From: Nonomuraea coxensis DSM 45129 | Lineage (GTDB): Bacteria > Actinomycetota > Actinomycetes > Streptosporangiales > Streptosporangiaceae | Reading direction: 5' to 3' | Assembly (NCBI RefSeq): GCF_019397265.1 | Contig: NZ_CP068985.1 | Coordinates: forward strand, 496,001 to 560,000 | DNA length: 64,000 nucleotides | Shown here: piece after piece, positions 9,022 through 18,040 of the stretch | How positions within the stretch are numbered: position 1 is the first letter of the stretch | Layout: every line of letters starts with the position of its first letter | Position numbers and translations under genes: made by a program | The notes under the pieces: generated by a model | Told to the model about the DNA's origin: nothing | The model's database searches: none | What the model saw: the letters and a program-made list of their open reading frames with translations, nothing else

Positions 9022-9966
9022 ATGCTGCTGCACGTGGTGCTGAGCTTCGCCGTCATCATCGTCGTGTTCCTGGTGCTGCCGCTGGTCGTCGGGCAGACCG
9101 AGCACAAGGTCATGGCCCACATGCAGTCGCGGCTCGGCCCCATGTACGCGGGCGGCTTCCACGGCTGGGCGCAGCTCATCGCCGACGGGGTGAAGTTCGC
9201 CCAGAAGGAGGACGTCATCCCGGCCGCGGCCGACCGCCGCGTCTTCATGATCGCGCCCGGGGTGGCGCTGGTGCCGTACCTGGTCGTGCTCGTCGTCATC
9301 CCCTTCGACCGCGGCTTCGTGGCCGTGGACCTCGACCTCGGGCTGTTCTTCGTGCTGGCGGTCATGGGCGTGGGCGTGCTGGGCGCGATCATGGCGGGCT
9401 GGGCGTCGGCCAACAAGTACTCCGTGCTCGGCGGCATGCGGGCGGCGGCCCAGCTCATGTCGTACGAGCTGCCGCTGGTGCTCGCCGCCTCCTCGGTCGC
9501 GATGGCCGCCGGCACGCTGTCGCTGCCCGGCATCGTCGAGGCGTGGCAGTGGTGGTGGCTGCCGTGGCAGGCCGTCGGGGGCGTGGTCTTCTTCGTCGCC
9601 GGGCTGGCCGAGCTGCGGCGGCCGCCGTTCGACATGCCGATCGCCGAGTCCGAGATCATCATGGGTCCGATGACCGAGTACACCGGCATGCGCTTCGCCC
9701 TGTTCATGCTCGCCGAGTACGTCGGGATCGTCGTGCTGTCCTTCCTGACCACCGTGCTGTTCCTGGGCGGCTGGCACGGGCCGTTCCTGCCGGGGTGGCT
9801 GTGGACGCTGCTGAAGGTGTTCGCGCTGGCGTTCGTGGTGATCTGGCTGCGGGTGACGTATCCGCGGCTGCGCGAGGACCAGCTCCAGAAGCTCGCGTGG
9901 GTGGTGCTGGTGCCGCTGGCACTCGGGCAACTCGCCCTGACCGGAGTGGTGAAGGTCCTTTTGTGA
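9022..9966 (+). CDS. nuoH: NADH-quinone oxidoreductase subunit H
   Basis: The 314-aa protein has about eight membrane helices. Typical NuoH/ND1 segments are visible: MAHMQSRLGPMYAGGFHGWAQLIADGVKF near the N-terminus, RAAAQLMSYELPLVL, and AELRRPPFDMPIAESEI on the quinone-side loop. A ribosome site GGGAGCC precedes the ATG. This is the last gene before the interruption of the nuo locus. Confidence 0.95.
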   Translation: MLLHVVLSFAVIIVVFLVLPLVVGQTEHKVMAHMQSRLGPMYAGGFHGWAQLIADGVKFAQKEDVIPAAADRRVFMIAPGVALVPYLVVLVVIPFDRGFVAVDLDLGLFFVLAVMGVGVLGAIMAGWASANKYSVLGGMRAAAQLMSYELPLVLAASSVAMAAGTLSLPGIVEAWQWWWLPWQAVGGVVFFVAGLAELRRPPFDMPIAESEIIMGPMTEYTGMRFALFMLAEYVGIVVLSFLTTVLFLGGWHGPFLPGWLWTLLKVFALAFVVIWLRVTYPRLREDQLQKLAWVVLVPLALGQLALTGVVKVLL

Positions 9967-10050
9967 CCATTCCGCCCCGCGGAGCGGACCTGGATCGGCC
10001 ATCCTCGAAGAGGACGAGCAGGCGGCAGGGGGATGGCGAAGCCGCCCGCG

Positions 10051-10136
10051 ACAAGCGCTGAGGCGAGAACAAGCGCTGAGGCGAGACAAGCGCTCAAGTG
10101 TGACAAGCGCTCAAGTGTGACAAGCGCTCAGGTGGA
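10051..10136. repeat. Five iteron-like 17-18 bp direct repeats
   Basis: Copies start at 10051, 10069, 10086, 10103 and 10120. Each begins ACAAGCGCT and contains the 6-bp palindrome AGCGCT; the tails vary (GAGGCGAG, CAAGTGTG, CAGGTGGA). Regular spacing of about 1.6 helical turns suggests cooperative protein binding. They lie between nuoH and the membrane-protein gene at 10163 and could be an operator array for it. Confidence 0.8.
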
Positions 10137-10162
10137 CGGAACGGCTCAGGGGGTGCCGGCGC

Positions 10163-11113
10163 ATGCACGAACTCGTCCCGGTGACCGGCGCGACAGCCGG
10201 GGGCAAGCTCCCCCAGCTCGCGATGACCGCCGACGCGGGCACCCTGACCGCCACCGACCGCGCCTCCGGCGCGACCGCCGTGGTCAGGCCCGCCGCCCTC
10301 TACGTCTACCGCTACGAGCCCGCCGGCTCCGAGGAGCAGCTCCAGGGCGTGGCCGCGCTGGACGCCGACGGTCTCGTCCTGCTCGACCTGCCGGGCGGCT
10401 GGCCCGTTCCCGAGCTGAAGCACCTGGCCGAACGGGCCGGGATCCCGGTGTCGGAGAGCCGTTACCAGAGCCCCGGCAGGATCACCGCGAACCTCGCCGC
10501 CCGCGCCCCCGGCTGGCGGCGCTTGTCCGGCCGGCACCGCGGGCCCCGCTTCACCAGAGGCCGCAAGATCGCGCTCGTCGGCGCGGGAGTGGCCGGCCTG
10601 GCCGTGATGACGATCCTGGCCCTGAACGGGATGTGGTTCGCCTGGCGCGGCGTGTCCACCCTGGGCCGGATCCTCATCGAGCTGCTGGAGGCAAAGTGGC
10701 TGTTCCTCGCCTTCTTCAGCCCGCTCCTCCTGGTGATGCGCCCCATCACCGGCCGGCTGCACCGCTGGCGGGTGGGGCAGGGCTCGATCGTCGGCCCGCC
10801 CTCGGGCCCCTACCTGGTGGGCCGGCAGCCCAGCGTCCTGGAAGTCGTCCAGGGCGGGCAGACCCGCGCCACCCTGCGCCGTGGGCGGGCGCCCGGCCTG
10901 GCCGCCGGTCTGCTCCTCTACCGCCACGAGGACCTGACCGGCCTGTTCGTCCTGGACAGCCTTGGCAAGGCACTCCACCACCTGCCCGGCCCGTGGCCCG
11001 CGGCCGACCTCGACCGTTTCGCCAAGCGCAACGACCTGACGCTGGCCGTCCACGGGTTGTCGCACGAGGAGTACGCGACCCTCGCCAGATCCACCAGATC
11101 CGCCACCCCCTGA
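10163..11113 (+). CDS. Membrane protein of unknown function with duplicated flanking domains
   Basis: The 316-aa product has two predicted membrane helices (about 136-155 and 176-192) between two soluble segments that resemble each other. Residues about 44-97 (AALYVYRYEP ... ERAGIPV) and 248-295 (AGLLLYRHED ... KRNDLTLAV) share a strand pattern, a LPGGWP/LPGPWP turn and a terminal helix. This points to an internal duplication around a membrane hairpin. I do not recognise the family. It is expressed toward, but separated from, nuoI, and sits behind an iteron array. Confidence 0.75.
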   Translation: MHELVPVTGATAGGKLPQLAMTADAGTLTATDRASGATAVVRPAALYVYRYEPAGSEEQLQGVAALDADGLVLLDLPGGWPVPELKHLAERAGIPVSESRYQSPGRITANLAARAPGWRRLSGRHRGPRFTRGRKIALVGAGVAGLAVMTILALNGMWFAWRGVSTLGRILIELLEAKWLFLAFFSPLLLVMRPITGRLHRWRVGQGSIVGPPSGPYLVGRQPSVLEVVQGGQTRATLRRGRAPGLAAGLLLYRHEDLTGLFVLDSLGKALHHLPGPWPAADLDRFAKRNDLTLAVHGLSHEEYATLARSTRSATP

Positions 11114-11134
11114 CCCCAGCCGGGGCCGGGCCGG

Positions 11135-12430
11135 TCAGTGGATGATGGCCAGCATCACGTCCGAGGCCGACGGCCGTTCGTCCGGCCGCTTGTTGAGGCA
11201 CGACCCCACGATCCCCCGCAACCCCGGCGGAAGCGGCGACAGATCCGGGTGGAACGTGAGCACCCGGTTGAACACCGCCGGCACCGTGTCCTCCCCGAAC
11301 GCCGGCCGCCCCGTGGCCGCGAACATCATCGTCACCGCCCAGCTGAAGACGTCGGAGGCGGGCCCCACGGCCTCGCCCGTGAGCTGCTCCGGCGACATGT
11401 AGGGCGGTGTCCCCACCATCTTCCCGGCCGTCAGCGTCGTCTGGTCGAGCCCGCGCGCGATCCCGAAGTCGATCACCCGGGGGCCGTCCGGCCCGATGAG
11501 TACGTTGCTCGGCTTGAAGTCCCTGTGGACGACGCCCGCCTTGTGGATGGCCGCCAGCGCACCGGCTGTGGACAACGCCAGCCGCGTCAGCCCGTCCTCG
11601 TCCCTGGGCCCGTGCTTCTTGACCAGTTGCTCCAGCGAGGGCCCGTCCACGAACTCGCTGACGATGTAGGGGAACCGCCCGCTGATGTCGACGTCGAGGA
11701 CCCGGGCTGTGGAAAACGTCGCCACCCGCCGAGCCGCCTCGACCTCGCGCGCGAACCTGGCCCGTGCCGTCTCGTCCACGAGGTCGTGCAGCACCTTGAC
11801 GGCCACCCGCGTCCCGTTGGGCGCCGCCGCCAGGTAGACCGACCCCTGCCCGCCCCGCCCGAGCGACCTGAGAACCCGGTAGTGCCCGATCCACTCGGGC
11901 TCGCCGGGCCGCCGCTGGTGGGTGGGCTCGGTGCTCCGCTGCTGGACGTTCACGGGCGGCGGCGTCCGGGGCCGGTCGCCGCCGACGCCGGGAACGTGCC
12001 GTGGATCCCCCATGACGGGCATGGGCCGCTGACCGCCCATGCCCGTCATGGGGGACGCCTGCGTCGGATGCACCTGCAGCGGCGGATACAGGGGCGGACG
12101 CAGCCGCGCCCGGACCATCCTCGGCACCAGCACCGCCGAATGGACGACGCCGCCGAACCACGCCACGACCAGCCCTAACGACACCAGGAACTCGAGCGGC
12201 TGCGGGATGTCCTCGATGGTGTCGTACGAGACCGCGCCGATCACGAAGGAACCGATGCAGACGAGGTAAACCGAGGCGGCGCCCGCCTGGAAGGCGCTCC
12301 GCAGCCAGTACGCGGCGAACCCGATGGTGAACGGGGTCGCCAGCCCGCACGTGAAGGCAGGCAGGCAGGCCCACACGACGGCGGCCGCCCACGCCCCTCC
12401 GCTCGGGCGGACTGCTTGGCTGTGCTGCAT
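11135..12430 (-). CDS. Serine/threonine protein kinase with N-terminal membrane domain
   Basis: The start chosen is the ATG at 12430 (MQHSQAV), because the longer frame runs antisense across the nuoI start; length 431 aa. Residues about 11-105 hold three hydrophobic helices, then a Pro-rich linker with two MTGMGG/MPVMG-like segments, then a Hanks-type kinase. Kinase motifs are GRGGQGSV (191-198), the VAVK lysine (212), HRD (302-304), DFG (321-323) and SPEQL (346-350). The order membrane-then-kinase is reversed from the usual PknB layout. It lies antisense inside the nuo locus between nuoH and nuoI. Confidence 0.88.
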   Translation of the reverse strand: MQHSQAVRPSGGAWAAAVVWACLPAFTCGLATPFTIGFAAYWLRSAFQAGAASVYLVCIGSFVIGAVSYDTIEDIPQPLEFLVSLGLVVAWFGGVVHSAVLVPRMVRARLRPPLYPPLQVHPTQASPMTGMGGQRPMPVMGDPRHVPGVGGDRPRTPPPVNVQQRSTEPTHQRRPGEPEWIGHYRVLRSLGRGGQGSVYLAAAPNGTRVAVKVLHDLVDETARARFAREVEAARRVATFSTARVLDVDISGRFPYIVSEFVDGPSLEQLVKKHGPRDEDGLTRLALSTAGALAAIHKAGVVHRDFKPSNVLIGPDGPRVIDFGIARGLDQTTLTAGKMVGTPPYMSPEQLTGEAVGPASDVFSWAVTMMFAATGRPAFGEDTVPAVFNRVLTFHPDLSPLPPGLRGIVGSCLNKRPDERPSASDVMLAIIH

Positions 12431-12581
12431 GGCGGGAAGACTATCGCCCCGTCGTGGTTCATACCGGGCATGCGCCCAGCTTGTGGATAACCGGCCCTCA
12501 TTCTGTGGATGGCTGTGGAAAACCTGTGGACAACGCCCCCGCTCATTCACGTGCGCGCCTACTTGCGCCATGATGTTGAAC

Positions 12582-13553
12582 ATGGGGCGAATACCGGGAG
12601 TGGGACTGGCGAAGGGGCTGTCCATCACCCTCCGCCACATGCTGCGCAAATCCGTCACGCAGCAATATCCCGAGGTCAAGCCCGCCCTCCCGCCCCGCAG
12701 CCGAGGCGTCATCGCGCTGGTCGAGGAGAACTGCACCTCCTGCATGCTCTGCGCCCGGGAATGTCCCGACTGGTGCATCTACATCGACTCCCACAAGGAG
12801 ACCGTCCCGGCTCCCGAAGGCGGCCGCCCGCGCCAGCGCAACGTCCTCGACCGCTTCGCCATCGACTTCGCGCTGTGCATGTACTGCGGCATCTGCATCG
12901 AGGTCTGCCCCTTCGACGCGCTCTTCTGGTCGCCGGAGTTCGAGTACGCCGAAGGTGACATCCGCAACCTGCTGCACGAGAAGGACCGGCTGAGCGCCTG
13001 GACGCAGACCGTCCCGCCGCCGCCACCCCACGACCCGGGCGCCGAACCCCCGAAGGAACTCACAGCCGCTCCCCGCCGCCCCGCCCCCTCGCCCCGCCCT
13101 GCCGCCTCCCAGCAGCCCGCTGCCACGCAGGAACCCTCTGCCGTGGAGCCCTCCACACCCGGTCCGGGATCGGGCACCGCGCCCGGCCGGGGCCAGGAGG
13201 CGGAGGCGGGCACTACGGGCAGGCCCCAGCGCCCCCGGCGCGCCGTGTCGAACGTGCGGGGCATCCGCCCGCCCGGCGCCCTCCCCGCAGGCGACACCAC
13301 CCCGCCTACCCGACCTGACGACGAGAGCGCGGCCACGCCGCCCTCCTCAGGCCCTTCCCCCACGTCAGACGCGACGCCGGAGACCGTGGAGAAGTTGTCC
13401 ACAGGTTCGGGCGAGACGGAGTCGAAGCCCGATCCGCAGGGGCAGACTGCTGCCCCGAGCCCTCGCCGGCGAAGGATGGCCGACCCCCGGTCCATCCGGC
13501 CGCCCGGCAGGCTCGGCCCTGACGAGCCGAAGGAGCCCGAGGAGGAGTCGTGA
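12582..13553 (+). CDS. nuoI: NADH-quinone oxidoreductase subunit I with long Pro-rich tail
   Basis: The start is uncertain among ATGs at 12570, 12573 and 12582; the last gives MGRIPG, which fits relatives as I recall them. There are two 4Fe-4S motifs: [12 protein letters not shown] and [12 protein letters not shown], the second followed by [11 protein letters not shown]. After about residue 150 comes a low-complexity tail of about 170 aa rich in Pro, Ala, Ser and Thr with two IRPPG repeats near its end. NuoI carries electrons toward N2. The stop overlaps nuoJ (GTGA). Confidence 0.92.
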   Translation: MGRIPGVGLAKGLSITLRHMLRKSVTQQYPEVKPALPPRSRGVIALVEENCTSCMLCARECPDWCIYIDSHKETVPAPEGGRPRQRNVLDRFAIDFALCMYCGICIEVCPFDALFWSPEFEYAEGDIRNLLHEKDRLSAWTQTVPPPPPHDPGAEPPKELTAAPRRPAPSPRPAASQQPAATQEPSAVEPSTPGPGSGTAPGRGQEAEAGTTGRPQRPRRAVSNVRGIRPPGALPAGDTTPPTRPDDESAATPPSSGPSPTSDATPETVEKLSTGSGETESKPDPQGQTAAPSPRRRRMADPRSIRPPGRLGPDEPKEPEEES

Positions 13554-14173
13554 CCGAGGCGGTGCCCTCCTACCTGTCACCCACAGGGCAAGAAATCGTC
13601 TTCTTGCTGCTGGGCGCGGTAGCGGTCGGATCGGCGCTGCTCGTTGTCACGACCAGGCAGCTGGTCCATGCCGCCCTCTGGCTCGTCGTCTGCTTCGGCG
13701 CCCTCGCGGGCTGCTATCTCGTCCTGACGGCCGAGTTCGTGGCCTGGGTGCAGGTGCTGATCTACGTGGGCGCGATCGTGGTGCTGTTGCTGTTCGGCAT
13801 CATGCTCACCCGCGCGCCGATCGGCCGCTCCGCCGACCTCGACAGCGGCAACCGCGTCGTCGCGGCGGTGGTCGCGCTCGCCACCGCGGCCGTCCTGGTC
13901 ACGGTCGTCATCGACGGCTTCCGCGCGGCGTACACCCCGCTCGATCCCGGGGGCGGTGCGGCGAAGGAGCTGGGTGCGAGCATCTTCGCCACGTGGGTGC
14001 TCCCGTTCGAGGCGCTGTCGGTCCTCCTGCTCGCCGCCCTGATCGGCGCGATCGTCCTGTCACGTACGGACATCCCAGGCGATACGCCACCGACGAGCCC
14101 GGCCACGCCTGCCACCAGAGGCGACCCGGAGCCACCTGACCGCCCATCCGACCAGCCGAGCGGGGGCCAGTAG
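13550..14173 (+). CDS. nuoJ: NADH-quinone oxidoreductase subunit J
   Basis: GTG at 13550 has GGAGGAG just upstream and overlaps nuoI. The 207-aa product has five membrane helices; [17 protein letters not shown] in the third is the NuoJ/ND6 signature with the pi-bulge region. A hydrophilic Pro-rich tail of about 30 residues follows the last helix. Confidence 0.93.
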   Translation: MTEAVPSYLSPTGQEIVFLLLGAVAVGSALLVVTTRQLVHAALWLVVCFGALAGCYLVLTAEFVAWVQVLIYVGAIVVLLLFGIMLTRAPIGRSADLDSGNRVVAAVVALATAAVLVTVVIDGFRAAYTPLDPGGGAAKELGASIFATWVLPFEALSVLLLAALIGAIVLSRTDIPGDTPPTSPATPATRGDPEPPDRPSDQPSGGQ

Positions 14174-14595
14174 TGCACATCGTCCATCCGGCGGTCGTCT
14201 CCGCGCTGCTGTTCTCGATCGGCGTCTACGGCGTGCTGGCGCGCCGCAACACGATCCTCGTGCTCATGTCGGTCGAGCTGATGCTCAACGCCGTCAACCT
14301 CAATCTGGTCGCGTTCGACGTCTGGCTGGCGGACCGGCTGCACAGCGGCCAGGTCCTCACCCTCTTCGTCATCGTCATCGCGGCGGCCGAGGTCGGGCTG
14401 GGCCTGGCCATCGTGCTGGCGCTCTACCGCAACCGCCGTACGGTCGATCTCGATCGTCTCCGTGCGCTGGCCGAGCCCGCCGCCGCGTCTCAGGGCACGG
14501 GCGAGGAGCGCCACCGAACGACAGGGGGAGAGGCACAGGCCGAGGGAGGGCGCGGGGGCGGGCAGGCTGTCAGGCGAGAGAGGGGCACGCTGTGA
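14173..14595 (+). CDS. nuoK: NADH-quinone oxidoreductase subunit K
   Basis: GTG at 14173 shares its first base with the nuoJ TAG. The first 105 residues are a normal NuoK/ND4L with three helices and the acidic residue in [12 protein letters not shown] and in [11 protein letters not shown] further 35 residues of Gly/Arg/Glu-rich tail are additional to the family core. The end overlaps nuoL by four bases. Confidence 0.93.
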   Translation: MHIVHPAVVSALLFSIGVYGVLARRNTILVLMSVELMLNAVNLNLVAFDVWLADRLHSGQVLTLFVIVIAAAEVGLGLAIVLALYRNRRTVDLDRLRALAEPAAASQGTGEERHRTTGGEAQAEGGRGGGQAVRRERGTL

Positions 14596-16511
14596 CGACG
14601 TTCCCGCTGTCGGCCGTCCTGCTGCCCTTCGCCGCCGCCTTCGCCGGACTGCTGCTCAGCCGCCGGCCGCACCGCCGTCCCTCCGCGCAGGCCGTCGCCG
14701 GCGCGGACGACAGGCGGGCCGGCAGCCGGGCCGCGTGGATCGCGATCATCCCCACCGCCGGCTCCGCCGTCCTCGCGGTCTGGCTCGCGTGGGACCGAGG
14801 GTTCGCGTTCCTGACGAATCCAGACGCGGGCGAGGCGACCGGCCGTACCTACGGCACGATCACCACGGGCGGCGTCCCGATCTCGCTGATCCTCCAGGCG
14901 GACGACCTGTCCGCCCTCCTCGGCGTCCTGGTCACCCTCGTGGCGCTGGCCGTCCAGGTCTACTCGGTCGGCTATCTCGCCGGCGACCCCCGCTACCCCT
15001 CCTACAGCGCGTTCATCAGCCTGTTCACCAGCGCGATGCTCCTGGTGGTCTACGCGGGCGACCTCCTGGTCCTGTACGTCGGCTGGGAGATCATGGGCCT
15101 CTGCTCCTACCTCCTCATCGGCCACTGGTGGGAGGACAGAGGCAACTCGCGGGCCGCGGTGAAGGCGTTCCTCGTGACCAGGCTCGGCGACGTCGGCTTC
15201 CTGTTCGGCATCTTCGTCCTGGGCGCGGCGGCGGGCAGTTTCCGCATCGCCGACGTCCTGGCCGCGGTGCCGGAGATGTCCAGGGCGACGCTCGTCACGG
15301 CCACGCTGCTCCTGCTGGCGGGCGTGGCGGGCAAGAGCGCCCAGGTCCCGCTGCACACCTGGCTGCCCGACGCGATGGCCGGCCCGACGCCGATCAGCGC
15401 CCTCATCCACGCGGCCACCATGGTCGCCGCCGGCATCTTCATCGTGGCGAGGCTCTTCCCCGCCTTCCTCGCCGCGCCGCCGACGATGGACGTGCTGGCG
15501 GTGCTGGCCGCCCTCGGCATGCTGGGCGCCGCCCTCGCCGCCCTGGCCCAGGACGACCTCAAACGGGTGCTCGCCTACTCGACGGTCAGTCAGCTCGCGT
15601 ACATGGCGGGCGGTCTCGCGGCGGGCTCCGACACGGCGGCGATCTTCCATCTGCTGACGCACGGCGCGTTCAAGGCGCTGCTGTTCCTCTGCGCGGGCGT
15701 GGTGATCCACCGCGTCGGCTCCAACCTCATGACCCGGATGGGCGGTCTGCGCAGGGAGCTGCCGGTCACGTTCACCGCGATGACGATCGGGCTGGCCGCC
15801 CTCGTGGGCATCCCGCCGGCCGGCGGCTTCTTCAGCAAGGACGCGGTCCTCGCGGCCATGGACGACGCCGTGACCACCGGCTCGCTCACCGACGCCGCGG
15901 CCCTGCTGCTGTACGGCTGCGCGCTCGCCACGGTCGCCGTCACCGGCGCGTACGCGACCAGGGCGTGGCTGCGGACGTTCTTCGGCGAGGCCAGGGCGGT
16001 GCCGGTGCCGCTGCCCGAGCCGCCGCCCGGCACGGCCCACGTCGTGGACGTGACCGAGGCCCCGCGGACGATGCTCGTCCCCGTCGTCCTCCTCGCCGTG
16101 CCCGCCCTCCTGCTGGGCCTGGCCGGCGGGCTGCACGTGGACGCCGGCGTGGCGGCCGTCGGCGTGGTGCTCGCGCTGCTCGGCGCCGGAGCGGTCTACG
16201 CCTTCTGGCGCATGGACCCGCTCGCCGACCCCGCCCGCCTGCTCGGCCCGCTCCAGGCGCCCTGCGCGGAGGCGTTCTACGTCGACCGCGGCTACGCCGC
16301 GCTGTTCGTCCGCCCGGTCCTGGCCCTCGCCCGGCTGGTGGTGAGGACGGACGACACCGTCGTGGACGGCGCGGTGCGCGGCTCAGGACGGGCGGCGCGC
16401 GGCCTGGCGGGCGTGCTGCGCCTGGCCCAGAACGGCAACGTGCAGCTCTACGTGAGCGGCCTGCTCGCGGGTGTCCTGCTGATCGCGGTAGGGGCGGTGG
16501 TGTTCGCATGA
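14592..16511 (+). CDS. nuoL: NADH-quinone oxidoreductase subunit L
   Basis: The 639-aa antiporter-like subunit starts at a GTG overlapping nuoK. Typical segments are [51 protein letters not shown], the broken-helix lysine region [14 protein letters not shown] and [16 protein letters not shown]. It should form the distal proton channel with the lateral helix. Translational coupling with nuoM is by ATGA. Confidence 0.95.
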   Translation: MTTFPLSAVLLPFAAAFAGLLLSRRPHRRPSAQAVAGADDRRAGSRAAWIAIIPTAGSAVLAVWLAWDRGFAFLTNPDAGEATGRTYGTITTGGVPISLILQADDLSALLGVLVTLVALAVQVYSVGYLAGDPRYPSYSAFISLFTSAMLLVVYAGDLLVLYVGWEIMGLCSYLLIGHWWEDRGNSRAAVKAFLVTRLGDVGFLFGIFVLGAAAGSFRIADVLAAVPEMSRATLVTATLLLLAGVAGKSAQVPLHTWLPDAMAGPTPISALIHAATMVAAGIFIVARLFPAFLAAPPTMDVLAVLAALGMLGAALAALAQDDLKRVLAYSTVSQLAYMAGGLAAGSDTAAIFHLLTHGAFKALLFLCAGVVIHRVGSNLMTRMGGLRRELPVTFTAMTIGLAALVGIPPAGGFFSKDAVLAAMDDAVTTGSLTDAAALLLYGCALATVAVTGAYATRAWLRTFFGEARAVPVPLPEPPPGTAHVVDVTEAPRTMLVPVVLLAVPALLLGLAGGLHVDAGVAAVGVVLALLGAGAVYAFWRMDPLADPARLLGPLQAPCAEAFYVDRGYAALFVRPVLALARLVVRTDDTVVDGAVRGSGRAARGLAGVLRLAQNGNVQLYVSGLLAGVLLIAVGAVVFA

Positions 16512-18040
16512 CCGGGACGGGATGGCTGCCGGTCGCGCTGCTTGCCGTGCCGCTGCTCGGGGCGCTCGGCCTCGTCGTCCTCCCGCGCGTCCTGCGGCCG
16601 GTGCTGCGCGCGTACGGGCTGGTCCTGTCGGGTGTGACGCTGGCGCTGGCCGCGCTGCTGGTGGCGATGTTCGACCACGGACGCCCGGGGAGCCCGCAGT
16701 TCGAGGTGGACGTGCCCTGGATCCCCGGCCTCGGTCTCCGCCTCCACCTGGGGATCGACGGGATCTCGTTGCCGCTGGTCGCGTTGACGGCGCTGCTGAC
16801 GTTCCTGTGCTTCGGTTATCTGTCGTGGGGACGCGCCCGCGCGGGCGAGCTGCTGCGCGCCAGGCCGCGGGCTCTGGTGTTCACGCTGCTGGTGCTCGAA
16901 GTCGGCATGATCGGCACGTTCCTCGCCCTCGACCTGCTGCTCTTCTTCGTCTTCTTCGAGGTCGTGCTCGTCCCGATGTACTTCCTGATCGGCATCTGGG
17001 GCGGCGAGGGCCGGCGGGCGGCGTCGATCAAGTTCATCCTGTACACCCTGCTCGGCTCGGTCGTGATGCTGCTCGGCCTGCTGCTGGTCTGGGCGCAGAC
17101 CGGCACGCTCGACATCGTGGCGCTGGCCGCTGCCGACGGCAGCGGGATGGCCAGATCGGTGCAGATCCTCGCGTTCGTGGCGATCGGCATCGGCCTGGCC
17201 GTGAAGACGCCCATGTGGCCGCTGCACACCTGGCTGCCCGACGCGCACACCGAGGCGCCCACGACGGGCTCGGTGCTGCTGGCCGGCGTGCTGCTCAAGA
17301 TGGGCACGTACGGCTTCGCCCGGATCGCCGTCCCCGTCCTGCCCGAGGGCGCGCTGGCCGTCGCGCCGTGGCTGGGCGCGTTCGCCGTGGTCGGCATCGT
17401 GTACGGCTCCCTCGCCTGCCTGGCCCAGCGCGACCTCAAACGCATGATCGCCTACTCCTCGGTCGGGCACATGGGCTTCGTGCTGCTGGGCTTCGCCACC
17501 CTCACGCCCACCGGCATCAACGGCGCCCTCTTCGCGAACGTCGCCCACGGCCTCATCACCGGCCTGCTGTTCTTCGTGGCCGGCGCGATCAAGGACCGCT
17601 ACCACACGGCCGACATGACGGCGCTGGGCGGCGGCCTGCTGGCCACGCTGCCGCGCCTCGGCTCGGTGCTGACGTTCGCCGCGATCGCCTCGCTCGGGCT
17701 GCCGGGCCTCGCCGGGTTCTGGGGGGAGATGCTGGCGCTGCTCGGGGCGTTCCAGCCGGCGGGCGGGCTGCCGCGCGGCCTGTTCCTGACGTACATGGTG
17801 ATCGGCGGGCTGGGCGCGGTGCTGACGGCCGCGTACTTCCTGGTGATGCTCTCCCGCGTCACCCACGGCCGCCCGCCGCCGCTCCCCGCCCAGAGCCTTG
17901 CGCACCCTGACGTCCGGTCGTACGAGCTGCTCGCCTGGACCCCGCTCGTCGCCCTCATCCTGCTGTTCGGCCTCTGGCCGGGCCTCCTGCTCTCCCTCAC
18001 CACCCCGGCCGTCCAAGCCCTGCTGGGAGCCCTGCCATGA
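16508..18040 (+). CDS. nuoM: NADH-quinone oxidoreductase subunit M
   Basis: The ATG at 16508 overlaps the nuoL stop, giving 510 aa. Family marks include the acidic helix [49 protein letters not shown] and DLKRMIAYSSVGHMGFVLLG. It is a proton-pumping antiporter-like subunit. The end overlaps nuoN (ATGA). Confidence 0.95.
   Translation: MTGTGWLPVALLAVPLLGALGLVVLPRVLRPVLRAYGLVLSGVTLALAALLVAMFDHGRPGSPQFEVDVPWIPGLGLRLHLGIDGISLPLVALTALLTFLCFGYLSWGRARAGELLRARPRALVFTLLVLEVGMIGTFLALDLLLFFVFFEVVLVPMYFLIGIWGGEGRRAASIKFILYTLLGSVVMLLGLLLVWAQTGTLDIVALAAADGSGMARSVQILAFVAIGIGLAVKTPMWPLHTWLPDAHTEAPTTGSVLLAGVLLKMGTYGFARIAVPVLPEGALAVAPWLGAFAVVGIVYGSLACLAQRDLKRMIAYSSVGHMGFVLLGFATLTPTGINGALFANVAHGLITGLLFFVAGAIKDRYHTADMTALGGGLLATLPRLGSVLTFAAIASLGLPGLAGFWGEMLALLGAFQPAGGLPRGLFLTYMVIGGLGAVLTAAYFLVMLSRVTHGRPPPLPAQSLAHPDVRSYELLAWTPLVALILLFGLWPGLLLSLTTPAVQALLGALP

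Noticed and set aside
10051..10136. CRISPR array
   Set aside because: Repeat units are head-to-tail with no spacers and no cas genes are nearby.
11135..12778. Kinase start at 12778
   Set aside because: The extra 116 codons run antisense through the nuoI start and the nuoI-kinase gap and lack membrane or kinase features.
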